Shown here: piece after piece, positions 21,143 through 28,688 of the stretch
How the letters are laid out: the number at the start of each line of letters is the position of its first letter
Numbering within the stretch: the first letter of the stretch is position 1
Assembly: GCA_030867875.1 (NCBI GenBank)
Contig: JAOWCC010000916.1
Span: 1,806,001 to 1,870,000 of the forward strand
Direction of reading: 5' to 3'
Source of the DNA: Actinernus sp. WN-2022
Taxonomy: Eukaryota; Cnidaria; Anthozoa; Actiniaria; Actinernidae
DNA: 64,000 nt
The notes under the pieces: generated by a model
What the model saw: only the letters and a program-made list of their open reading frames with translations
What the model was told of the DNA's origin: nothing
The model's database searches: none
Made by a program: the position numbers and the translations under genes

Positions 21143-21365
21143 ATGGTCGTGGCGGCAAAAGTGTTAACCCAGAGCCAAAGGGGCGCTTTGCGCCGCATAC
21201 CCCCCTCCAGCAAACCTTTAGCGTCGGTGCTGGTCAATCTGTTGAAGTTGAAAGGAGCACAGAAAATTTCCTGGAATGCGCAAGGGGAAGTGAAACTCTA
21301 CGGGCAAACCCTACCGGGCAGCCAAATCGCCGATCTGTTTAAAGAAGCGGTGCATCCTTCTTCCA
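21143..21365 (+). pseudogene. Conserved small Polinton protein, 3' end deleted
   Basis: From ATG 21143: KVLTQSQRGALRRIPPSSKP, LLKLKGAQKISWNAQGEVKL and the recognisable YGQTLPGSQIADLFKEAV. From memory, the last two blocks (a W/F-D-xxGEV followed by I-xGS-I-DL) recur in small Polinton proteins that continue for another ~60-100 residues. Here homology-like text stops at about 21355, and the frame then runs meaninglessly over antisense PolB sequence to 21625. The 3' end was lost in the same event that removed the 3' half of PolB. Confidence 0.55.
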
Positions 21366-23551
21366 CCCGCACATCTCTCTTGGGAGGTACAGCGGTCGCA
21401 GCCATGCCAATGACAACCGTCGATTTCGTAGGCCGTGTGGGTGGCTGCGTGGTACCCATCCAGTTTGTAAGGGCCCACGCGCTTCTCTCCTTCGTTGCCC
21501 GCATGCTGGAGCCTGATACCGTCCCGCCGCTCCACGTGGGCCAACCATTGGAGGGCCAACGCCGACTGCACATCCTTGGGGCGGTAGCCGAGCCGTGGCA
21601 AGACCGCAATTGTGTTAGGGCGTAGGAATTTCTTTCGAAAAACCAGGTTACACATAGAGGCGAGTGTCACGGTCCTGGTAAAGGGATCTATCCCCGCCGC
21701 TTTCATCATGATATCCCGGAACGCTAAACAGGCCCGTTGTAAGATGGTCACATCCCGGTGACAGTAGAGGGCAAATTCTTTCTGGAAATCGAACACTGTA
21801 CCCTTGCCCCGTTCGGTCGCGTGCCAGGCCACTAGTTCTTGTTTGCCTTGGGGACTCAGTGAATCCGGTTCGTAATAATGAAGGTCTGGTAGCGGCCCAA
21901 CGTACTGTTGATGTTCTGGTTTGTTAAAAAAGATGGGGAAATCCAGCTTGTTGAGGTTTTCTGCTTGGAAACCGAACGTGACGGGGAATTGTTTGAGGGC
22001 TAGCGGGATGAAGAGCAGAGAGTCCTTTATGACGAGCTTGTACTCTGGGATGGTCACCACCATAGTCTTACCGCCGCGGAAGAGAACTTTAGGTTTGATG
22101 GCGTTCTTAAACAAGTACTCCAGGATAGGGTAGGAGTCGTACCCCATGGCGTTGTGGGCCATACAAACGTAGTTTTCATGGTCACCCGAAAAGAGCCAAT
22201 CGCAGAATTGGGTGAGGGCCGTGGGGCCTTTGAACTCTATTTTCCGGGTCCCACATTGAGTGCAGGTGGACCAGTCTGTGGTCATACAGAGCTCACACAC
22301 TTTGGAGACTCCCGCAAAGTTAACCACGTGCTGGGCCTCCAGGGGCATGGCTTCGAAGTCGAAGAAGAGGTACCGGAACTTGTCTTCTTCTTCTTCTTCT
22401 GTGACCGCGTTCTCCGGGTCCTCTTCTTCTCCTTCTCCTTCTTCTTCTTCTGTTTCTATTCTCGGGGCCTTCTGGTCAGCCACTTGCATGTAGCACAGAT
22501 GGTCCGGGGGGACAATAGTTTTGCAGCTTCGGCAATGGTATTCCCCACACACATGGACCACTGGTTGTTGATGCCCAGATGGTCCACGGTCACCCCACAC
22601 TGGACACAACGGGTGTACCGCTCGCAATAGCTCCATTCTCTTGTGTACAGGGACCCTCGACCCGACCGGTGGGGTTGGTGACGGCGGTGGTTCTCATAGC
22701 ATCCCTCACTCTTGAACCACCGATGGCATTGGTCACATTTTTTCCAATCCCTTTTCTCTCCAGGGGGGAGGGGTGAACAATTCTTGACGCCGCAACAAAC
22801 ACATGTCGTGTCACAGACGTGATGTCTAGGGTCTTTGTAGGTCTTCTTACAGTAGGGGCAAAAGTACTTGGCGTTCAACAGACCACACATGTTGGTGATG
22901 ACGTCATAGTGGTGGTCCGCTGTTTGATACAGGTAAAGACGGTGTCGGGGAGGTGGCCTGAGTATATAATGCTGTTCATGTGCACACGGGAGACCAGATT
23001 TACTTCTACACCTTGAGGCTCCAAGTACTCCTGGAATTGCTTGAGCTCTGGTATTCCACACGGTTGAATAGGCACCCCCGCCTGATGATGGAGTTCCACG
23101 GCTAGATTCCGTTGCACTGGTCTCCCCAGTCTTATGTATTGGAACTGTGGATGTTGTTGTGCCTTGCTAGGGCCGTGACCAATCCTCTGGCCATACACAA
23201 TTCATCTTCATTTCGTATCCTCAAAATACTTCTTTTATTTTTCTTAAATTTCTCCAAGTCGGTAGTAGAACAGCAGGCCGCACGACCCCTTCCCACACTC
23301 GGTATTTCCACGTGAAACACGTGGACATGGAAGTTGCCCTGCATGATGAACTCTTGGTTGGATTGTGTGAGCTCTCCAATTCTGGCCATGACCAGGGCGG
23401 GGGTGAGGGTAGACCTCATCAGGTAAGGAAAGGCATGTGGGTAGTCCAAGTGTGGGGCGTCTAGGGTAAGCCTAACTCGGTCTTGTGGGTTTGCGGTCCC
23501 AAGAGTGGTGTTCAGGACCCTCTCTATGACGGTGGTCACGTCTTGAAGAGC
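21365..23551 (-). pseudogene. polB: Protein-primed family B DNA polymerase, exon 2 (truncated, frameshifted)
   Basis: Reading leftward: an N-terminal region (DELCMARGLVTALARHN); QAGVPIQPCGIPELKQFQEY; HHYDVITNMCGLLNAKYFCP with a long series of CxxC/H zinc-binding motifs; then the exonuclease domain with ExoI LFFDFEAM (about 22370), ExoII HNAMGYDSYPILEYL (about 22150) and ExoIII YCHRDVTIL (about 21755). FLRPNTIAVLPRLGY and YEIDGCHWHGCDRC follow. At about 21365 the sequence ends. The polymerase palm with its SLYP, B-motif and DTD-type boxes is absent. Frames change near 23180, 22980 and 22560. An acidic Glu-rich insertion is encoded at about 22380-22455. In Polintons this enzyme copies the linear genome from a protein primer; this copy would lack polymerase activity. 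Confidence 0.88.
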
Positions 23552-23853
23552 CTGTACATGAAAAAAAAAAAAAAAAAAAAATTTTTTAAATAAAATTAAA
23601 ACAAAATTAAAATAAAAATAAAAACATTTAATTTTTTATTTTTATATAAATGAATAAAAAATTGAGGCTCTCTGTAGTAAGGGATGCGAGAGAGAAAGAA
23701 AAACAATTATAAAAAAAAAATTGTTTCCACGCGCGGGGGTTTGAACCCACCCCTCTCCTTTGAGATTCCAAACAGGAGCATTTGAGCCATGCGCCACCGC
23801 GCGCGCGGTCATGACAGTACATCAAAATTAGTGTAGTCTTACTTTCGACTTAC
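23552..23853 (-). other. Phase-0 intron in the PolB transcription unit
   Basis: On the minus strand the donor is GAG|GTAAGT (intron begins at 23853) and the acceptor is a pure T tract of about 20 followed by CATGTACAG (intron ends at 23552). The upstream exon from ATG 24564 to 23854 is 711 bp, exactly 237 codons. The downstream frame at 23551 is in the same phase as the PolB N-terminal frame. Consensus sites plus matching phase make this a convincing intron, although no transcript evidence exists here. Confidence 0.75.
23728..23810 (-). ncRNA. tRNA-like RNA polymerase III unit inside the PolB intron
   Basis: On the minus strand: a 7-bp GC acceptor-like stem (CGCGCGG pairing with CCGCGCG), an A-box-like TGGCGCATGGC with G18-G19-like GG, an anticodon-arm-like CTCC...GGAG hairpin with an irregular inner part, a B box GGTTCAAAC matching GWTCRANNC, and a run of about ten T just after the 3' stem as terminator. 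The anticodon stem and T stem are imperfect, so it is a degenerate tRNA, a tRNA-derived SINE head or an unusual tRNA rather than a certified tRNA gene. No anticodon is assigned. Confidence 0.45.
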
Positions 23854-24564
23854 CTCAGCCAGAGGCGCGCGTGATCTCGTCTTGATTTTCAGTTCATAGT
23901 CCTTACACGTTGTTTTAATTTTTTTACAGGCTCTCGATCTTGTTTGTACCAGCTCAAATTTTTCTTCGTCGACTTCTTCTTCTTCTTCACTTTCTTCACT
24001 TTCTGGGGCGATTGTTTTTGTCTTCTTCTTCTTCTTACCGCATCCCCGTTGTTCTGCCGTGCGTTTCCGATTTGTGGAGGGAAACATTTCGTTTAGCCAG
24101 GCGTCTGCATCCCAGATGTTATCGGTCTCCCTGTCCTCGGGAAAAACTTCGGCAAGATCTTGGTCGCTAATTTCTGGTAGCTCGGGTGGGAGGGGCCACG
24201 CAGCGATTAGTTTCACTACGTCTTCCTCGGATATTCCGTCCCACTCTAGTGACTTCCCCTCGGGGATGGTAAATGTATCTTGAGAGGATGTAGGGTAGTC
24301 CACCCCCGGGGGGACATTCGTATCTTCGAGGAACGCGTACAAGTTGTCCTCATTGTACCACGAAGTGTCTTCTTCATAATTTAACGCCTCCTCTACGGCA
24401 TTATCCTCCACGAGAACGGAGGGCGGGAAAATTTCCTCTGGCATCCCGGGGGAGAGGGTGGGTCGTGGCTGCTGTGATAAGCCGTAAGGGTTGTCCTCTT
24501 TTTCTTCTTCAACTGTAATTGTGACTTCTTCGCCTTCTTCGTTTAGGTAAGTCAAGGTGGCCAT
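23854..24564 (-). CDS. polB: PolB exon 1: acidic protein segment with nuclear-localisation-like motif
   Basis: ATG 24564 opens a 237-codon exon. The product is strongly acidic (NEEGEEVTITVEEEKEDNPY, SEESEEEEEVDEEKF), Pro/Trp-dotted, and contains a basic cluster NRKRTAEQRGCGKKKKKTKT that resembles a bipartite nuclear signal. It ends at a consensus donor whose phase matches PolB exon 2. It may be a variable N-terminal extension of PolB, possibly carrying the terminal-protein function expected in protein-primed polymerases, or a separate early protein made by reading through the donor (stop 15 bp later). The frame is intact. Confidence 0.65.
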
Positions 24565-24599
24565 CGTGGTGAAACTAATCCAAAACAGAAATATTCACC

Positions 24600-24609
24600 C
24601 CTTATATAT
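24600..24609 (-). promoter_or_regulatory. TATA box of the PolB transcript
   Basis: On the minus strand AAATATATAAGGGG stands about 40 bp upstream of ATG 24564. Two inverted CCAAT boxes (GATTGGTT) at about 24627 and 24652 and a third at 24682 lie upstream of it. Confidence 0.65.
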
Positions 24610-24903
24610 TTTTTTCACTTCTCTCTGATTGGTTCACTTTTCTCGGTCTGTGATTGGTTCCCCTAGAATGAACACCCCTCATGATTGGCGGATTTCGACC
24701 CGTTTTTGGTTCTAGCTCGACTCTCTTTATTATTTTTTGTAAAAGAATTCACCCAAACACCCCCACCCCGCCGCTTATTCTTCCGAATTTTTGTGTGCCC
24801 TCCCCCGGGAGACCTCCCTCTACAGTCCTCTTCCAACCGCCCTCTCTTTTGCGCCGAGGAAACTAGCAAAAAAGCCTTCCCGAAACCGCCCCTCCGAAAC
24901 TAA

Positions 24904-25485
24904 GTAAACAAAGATGACCCGGAGTAAGAAAAAGGCGCGCAAATATTGACTGCGTATAAGCCTCGGCTCGTGATTGGAAGGTTTAGGTTCCGTTTAAGGT
25001 TCGCGCCAACTTTCAACTGGTTTCCCGAGAGATGCGTTGGGTTTTCAGACGACCAAGGATCCCTTTCCCGGAAAGTGTGAAAGAGAAAAACACAAAAAAG
25101 GGGAAAACTAAGAGGACCGTGAGAAGAAGTCATGCAGAAAATTTAAAAAAAATTCACCGATGTTTTCAGGATGAATTTGAGCTTCTTGGTCTTCCCACAA
25201 AAATGCTGGTAAACAAAGTTGACCCAGAGTAAGAAAAGGGCGCGTAAACAAACTACGTAACGCCTTGTGATTGTTCAATCAAAAACAGGTAACTTTCAAC
25301 TGGTTTTCCAAAGGTCATACAGGTTTCGGGTCTCCAAGGACACCTTTCCCGGGTCGAATGAAGGGAAAAAAAACGTGGAAAACTAAGATGGGGTTGGGAA
25401 GAAGACCTCCAGAAAAAAATAGCAAATGTTTTAGGGTAGAATTTGAGCTTCTTAGGGGCTCAAAAAAAAACGTTTTCCCAAAAAC
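24904..25485 (+). repeat. 305-bp imperfect tandem duplication
   Basis: GTAAACAAAG-TGACCC-GAGTAAGAAAA-GGCGCG begins at 24904 and again at 25209. The copies stay collinear through CTTTCAACTGGTTT, CCTTTCCCGG, AAAACTAAGA, AGAAGA and GAATTTGAGCTTCTT. Identity is clearly reduced, so the duplication is not recent. Neither copy codes. Confidence 0.8.
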
Positions 25486-25591
25486 GTCAAAACCGGATCG
25501 AAAGTCTAATCAATCTAACCAATCACAGAGCACGTTGTGTAAAACGGACCAATCCCAACCCGAGAAAGTTCACCAATCAGGGTCCAGTATA

Positions 25592-25600
25592 TGGTCTATA
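25592..25600 (+). promoter_or_regulatory. TATA-like box of the RING locus
   Basis: GTCTATAAATG lies about 30-60 bp upstream of an untranslated first exon that ends at a perfect donor (CAG|GTAAGT, 25653). The matching acceptor is at 25738 (TTATTTCTACAG). Confidence 0.55.
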
Positions 25601-25738
25601 AATGATGAGGGCTGAATGAAGCTCGGTGCCTTTGCCAGAAACCACTCAAGCAGGTAAGTGTACGCGAAATTCTCTCTTGAAATTCAACACGCTTTGGTAC
25701 TAATCTTTTCTCCGTTGGTTTCCTTTTTATTTCTACAG

Positions 25739-25871
25739 ATTAAAGAACACAAGGAAAACAAAAGCTGAGATGGCATATCGTGGGCCCCACAGAGAGAGAG
25801 AACTACGGACCTGCTGAATTGTTTTTTATCTTGGGACACAACCACTAACTTTTTGTTTTTGTTTTTTATAG
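25739..25871 (+). other. Putative 5' untranslated exon/intron segment of the RING locus
   Basis: After the acceptor at 25738 there is a short segment with a small upstream frame (ATG 25770, 15 codons, MAYRGPHRERELRTC, closed by TGA), then a T-rich tract and an acceptor GTTTTTTATAG at 25871. The small frame could be an upstream ORF or part of an alternative transcript. It includes one arm of the distant inverted repeat listed separately. Confidence 0.35.
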
Positions 25872-25872
25872 A

Positions 25873-26069
25873 ATGTATACGGTGAAGAAGATCTTAACCT
25901 GGCCCATGTAAGTTCTTCTCCGTCCCGTCCCCCTAAAAGACAGTGTGTAGCGTTCGGACTCTGCTTAACAGGACCGTTCATTTTTATTGGCAAAAATCCC
26001 ACCACGACCAATAATTTGATTAATTTTTATAGGTTTTCTTGGAGGTCCTCTCGGGACCTGCCCGCTCTG
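25873..26069 (+). CDS. Shared leader exons of the alternative-terminal-exon locus
   Basis: Leader exon a (ATG 25873 to 25907, donor GTAAGT) encodes MYTVKKILTWP and ends two bases into a codon. Leader exon b (26033-26069, acceptor TTTTTATAG, donor CTG|GTAAGA) restores the frame and ends exactly on a codon boundary. Together they give 24 codons, basic and Trp-rich. Every downstream terminal exon of the locus (26185, 26771, 27138) opens in phase 0 after a T-rich acceptor, so all three can be joined in frame. Splicing is inferred from signals and phase only. Confidence 0.5.
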
Positions 26070-26184
26070 GTAAGAGCGCCTCCTCAGAAACAAATTCCTC
26101 TAAAACATTATTCATGGCGTATCTCTTTTTTATTTTTATTTTTTTTTTTTTTTTTTTTATTTTTATTATTTTTTCCCGAACCAG

Positions 26185-26658
26185 GCTTTTAATAAGGACC
26201 ATTTTTATTCCCACGCTATGGTGTTGAGACAAACAGGTCTCCCGACGGAGATTCTGACAAAAATCGGTGAATATGTATGCGGACAACAACGCATCGATAG
26301 ACGAAAAGCAAATCACCAGGCACGTTTCCAGCCAAGCCTTTTCCTGCTCAAACATATCACAACCGGAATAATAGGGAACTATTCGTGGGGCAACAGTGGG
26401 CAGGCGATGCAGTTTCGTCGAAATTTCTCGAAACTCACTGGGGTACACGGTGCCATGAACGTAGAGCCCGTGACCGAATATCGCTTTAGATGGTGCACAT
26501 ATTGCAAAAGCAACAAAACAATATGCAAAATGCATTGTAGAATAGGAATTGTCTACTTCCGGTCCCTCACCACCCAGTCTATATCGAACTGGAAGACTGG
26601 GAGGGCTGGGGGCGATTCCAGTGGAGGAAGTTATATTTTCATGTGCCAGTATATATAA
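26185..26658 (+). CDS. Alternative terminal exon 1: F-box-like/Cys-rich protein
   Basis: The exon follows an acceptor with a long T tract (CCCGAACCAG) and is open in phase 0 to a TAA at 26656-26658. It encodes an F-box-like start (GLPTEILTKIGEYV), a basic centre and a Cys/His cluster WCTYCKSNKTICKMHC that could bind zinc. An ATTAAA polyadenylation-like signal lies at about 26713. Antisense there is also an open frame (26535-26020), but it has no start context or motif. Function unknown; an adaptor for ubiquitin ligation would fit the RING neighbours but is speculation. Confidence 0.45.
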   Translation, partial: AFNKDHFYSHAMVLRQTGLPTEILTKIGEYVCGQQRIDRRKANHQARFQPSLFLLKHITTGIIGNYSWGNSGQAMQFRRNFSKLTGVHGAMNVEPVTEYRFRWCTYCKSNKTICKMHCRIGIVYFRSLTTQSISNWKTGRAGGDSSGGSYIFMCQYI

Positions 26659-26770
26659 AAAAAAATTAGTGTTCCCAATGTGGCGACAGGCCAGTAAATT
26701 TTACGTTTGCCATTAAAAATTTTAAAAATGAATATCTGAAAACAATTTTTCTATTTTTTATTTTTTATAG

Positions 26771-27016
26771 TGTTTATACTGTGGTGAGATGCGGGGAAAA
26801 AACTTATCCCCCATGCCCTGCTGTGGTGGTACCTTATGCGCCTCCTGCTTTATACTTCTAATAGCAGTGGCCTTACGGGAAGACGTCCATCCTCTATGCC
26901 CAATATGTTTTCAGAAAATGTGGCATTCCTTTTTTGTTAGGCAAGGAAGTATTATAGTTTTTCGACATTGCGCCACTTTGGCGAGTTTTCATCTCCCATT
27001 AACAAAAAAAATTTAA
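26771..27016 (+). CDS. Alternative terminal exon 2: RING-like zinc finger
   Basis: The acceptor is TTTTTTATAG. The phase-0 frame begins CLYCGEMRGKNLSPMPCCGG and continues TLCASC and PLCPIC: C-x2-C, CC-x3-C-x2-C, C-x2-C, i.e. eight cysteines arranged like a C4C4-type RING, followed by a hydrophobic/aromatic tail (WHSFFVRQGSIIVFRH). RING domains recruit E2 enzymes for ubiquitin transfer. The stop is at 27014-27016. It is a paralogue of the next exon. Confidence 0.6.
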   Translation, partial: CLYCGEMRGKNLSPMPCCGGTLCASCFILLIAVALREDVHPLCPICFQKMWHSFFVRQGSIIVFRHCATLASFHLPLTKKI

Positions 27017-27137
27017 ACATTATTATTGTTATACTCATACCTAAACGTGTTTTTTTTCCACTGGAGTCTCTGAAGTAGGGGATTTCTATTGCCATGGAGA
27101 AAAATGTATTATCCTAGCCAATCTTTTTATTTTTTAG

Positions 27138-27407
27138 TGTCTTTTATGCGATGACCTCCCCGAAAAGCAATTACCACCACTACCGTGCTGTGGGGAGACG
27201 GTATGCACGCCGTGTTTCATCAAGTTTATCGGACGGTGCCTCAAATACGACAGGACTCCTCTCTGTTACTGCTGTTTGAGTGAAATTACTCATTATTTTT
27301 TTCTAAGGGCGGGCTCAATTGTCCTATTCAATCATTTAGATACATATGGTATCATAACTTTACCACTCTTACAATGTCACGCTAACCATTATCACATGAT
27401 TCGATAG
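27138..27407 (+). CDS. Alternative terminal exon 3: RING-like zinc finger, paralogue
   Basis: The acceptor is TTTTATTTTTTAG. The phase-0 frame begins CLLCDDLPEKQLPPLPCCGE, then TVCTPC and PLCYCC, and the tail ITHYFFLRAGSIVLFNH aligns with the tail of the previous exon (FF-R-GSI-F-H). Spacing of all cysteines matches exon 2 while most other positions differ, which suggests an old tandem duplication kept under constraint on the zinc ligands. The stop is at 27405-27407. Confidence 0.6.
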   Translation, partial: CLLCDDLPEKQLPPLPCCGETVCTPCFIKFIGRCLKYDRTPLCYCCLSEITHYFFLRAGSIVLFNHLDTYGIITLPLLQCHANHYHMIR

Positions 27408-27467
27408 TATTTCTTTCTCCATGGCAATTTCCTCTTCTATTTTTATACTATTTCGTATTTTCAAATA

Positions 27468-27726
27468 ATAGAGCGCTTGCTCATTTTAATGTAATTTCAA
27501 ATATTATTATGCAAATACTTTTTGAATAATAGTGCGATTGCACATTTTCAATCTTTTTCAATCCAATGTCTTTTTGAATAATAGTGCGATTGCACATTTT
27601 CAATCTTTTTCGACCCAATGTCTTTTTGAATAATAGTGCGATTGCACATTATCATACTTTTTCGACCCAATGTCTTTTTAAATAATAGTGCGATTGCACA
27701 TTATCATACTTTTTCGACCCAATGTC
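27468..27726 (+). repeat. 52-bp tandem repeats with an internal GTGC-GATT-GCAC hairpin
   Basis: Four well-conserved units start at 27519, 27571, 27623 and 27675 (TTTTTGAATAATAGTGCGAT), preceded by a diverged copy at about 27468. Each unit includes the small palindrome GTGCGATTGCAC and a CAATGTC end. The array lies between the end of the RING locus and the convergent minus-strand gene. Confidence 0.9.
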
Positions 27727-27869
27727 TTTATGCACTAACTCATGCTGTAAACATTCGCTCTCTCTCTGTGGGGCCCCGAAATAGGGCCCTTGTAAATATT
27801 GTAAATAATTTTTTAAACTTATGTATTAATTGATTGAGAAACAAAGTTGTTATTACCAAACACAAGTCT

Positions 27870-27876
27870 GTTTTAT
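27870..27876 (-). terminator. Polyadenylation signal for the minus-strand gene
   Basis: AATAAAA on the minus strand (plus TTTTATT) lies about 15 bp beyond the stop of the gene ending at 27890. Confidence 0.6.
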
Positions 27877-27889
27877 TGTCTCAATAGTC

Positions 27890-28270
27890 TTACATATATT
27901 TGGCTGACTCAAATAAAGCCAAAAGGGTATCCACTCCAGTTTCCATATAGGCCTGGGGATTGTCTTCGTAGATCAAAGCTTGCCCTAACGCATGCCAAAT
28001 TCGATTCTTGTATGTAATGAGTGGGTCTTCGCATTCTTCAAAATAATACAGTTTATAATACTTGTAAATTTCGGCCTCCTTTAATTTTTGCAGCCGCTCA
28101 AACACGGTATAAGTAAGGGGAGCAATAATCCCCGTGAGGTGCAAACTCTGCAAAGCCCGTAGACCCGTAGCCCGTAGAGCCTCTAGGGTAATATGTGACC
28201 GGAACTCCGTCACACACGCGGTAAAACTTTCCTCGGAGAAAGACCATAAACAGGAATGGTACTGTTCGAG
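27890..28270 (-). CDS. Minus-strand accessory protein, 107 aa or slightly longer
   Basis: The frame is open from near 28265 down to the stop at 27890-27892. The strongest text is TEFRSHITLEALRATGLRAL, LTGIIAPLTYTVFERLQKLK, FEECEDPLITYKNRIWHAL and a helical end. No ATG occurs in this frame before codon TEF, so the start is uncertain. The first ATG after the TATA-like TATTTATAG (about 28287) opens a different 48-codon frame (MVFLRGKFYRVCDGVPVTYY), and an upstream spliced exon is possible. A polyadenylation signal follows. I recognise no family. Confidence 0.45.
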   Translation of the reverse strand, partial: LEQYHSCLWSFSEESFTACVTEFRSHITLEALRATGLRALQSLHLTGIIAPLTYTVFERLQKLKEAEIYKYYKLYYFEECEDPLITYKNRIWHALGQALIYEDNPQAYMETGVDTLLALFESAKYM

Positions 28271-28301
28271 TTGTTGTCACTGGGTACTATAAATACACCC
28301 C

Positions 28302-28658
28302 TCACAGTTGTGCGGTAGGGTCAGCCCACATAAATCCAAGAGGCCACTCACACTTCGGGTTGGGCGCCTGGGCCGTGCACGTGAAGAACACGCGGTTCGG
28401 ATTTTTCTCGCTTCGCCTTATGCAAACTTTCATCCACAAATTGTGGCCACACTTTGGAAACGTGTTATACAAAGTTCCGTACGGGATGACCGCTTTCACC
28501 AAAGGAAGTTTTTGCTCCGTAAAATAGAAACTACACGGTAAAACTTGGGATTTCGACTTGTAGTTTGCCGTTTGTCCACACTTGTACACACACTCTGGCG
28601 TCCCGGCCAATCCTTTTATGACTTTGGCGTAACACCCACAAAAGCAAGTAGGGGGCAT
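28302..28658 (-). CDS. Minus-strand protein with a GRF-like zinc finger, 118 aa
   Basis: ATG 28658 lies about 35 bp inside the right TIR promoter (TATA at 28691-28699), so it is the first gene of the right end. The N-terminal half has paired cysteines (TCFCGCYAKVIKG, CVYKCGQ). The C-terminal half reads CGHNLWMKVCIRRSEKNPNR, VFFTCTAQAPNPKCEWPL and GFMWAD, matching the GRF zinc-finger pattern (C...NP-R-FF-C...C-W..W-D) found in nucleic-acid-binding enzymes such as NEIL3, TOP3A and APEX2. Here it is alone. A single-strand nucleic-acid-binding role is an inference. The frame is intact. Confidence 0.65.
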   Translation of the reverse strand: MPPTCFCGCYAKVIKGLAGTPECVYKCGQTANYKSKSQVLPCSFYFTEQKLPLVKAVIPYGTLYNTFPKCGHNLWMKVCIRRSEKNPNRVFFTCTAQAPNPKCEWPLGFMWADPTAQL

Positions 28659-28688
28659 CGTTCACACTGAAATTTACAAGGGAGGGTT

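Larger units (their letters stand above)
24610..25620. promoter_or_regulatory. Bidirectional intergenic control region with CCAAT boxes
   Basis: This ~1-kb spacer separates the leftward PolB unit from the rightward RING locus. CCAAT boxes cluster at both sides: GATTGG at 24627, 24652, 24682 and 24973, and CCAATCA/CCAATCC at 25518, 25549 and 25572 next to a TATA-like GTCTATAAATG (25592). The same CCAAT code is used in the TIR promoters. No open frame in it looks like a gene. Confidence 0.6.

Noticed and set aside
21298..22630. Plus-strand frames at 22154-22630 and antisense frames around 21298-21609
   Set aside because: Opposite to PolB exonuclease motifs; poly-Phe/Ser text mirrors the Glu-rich insertion.
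24663..25615. Small open frames on both strands in the 305-bp duplicated spacer
   Set aside because: The two duplicate copies do not share a conserved reading frame, so coding is unlikely.
26020..26535. 171-codon minus-strand open frame across the T-rich acceptor of terminal exon 1
   Set aside because: Half of it is translated poly-A/T tract (Lys/Ile runs); no promoter or motif. The plus-strand exon has splice signals and phase agreement.
27519..27726. CRISPR array
   Set aside because: The 52-bp units are contiguous tandem repeats without unique spacers, in a eukaryotic context.
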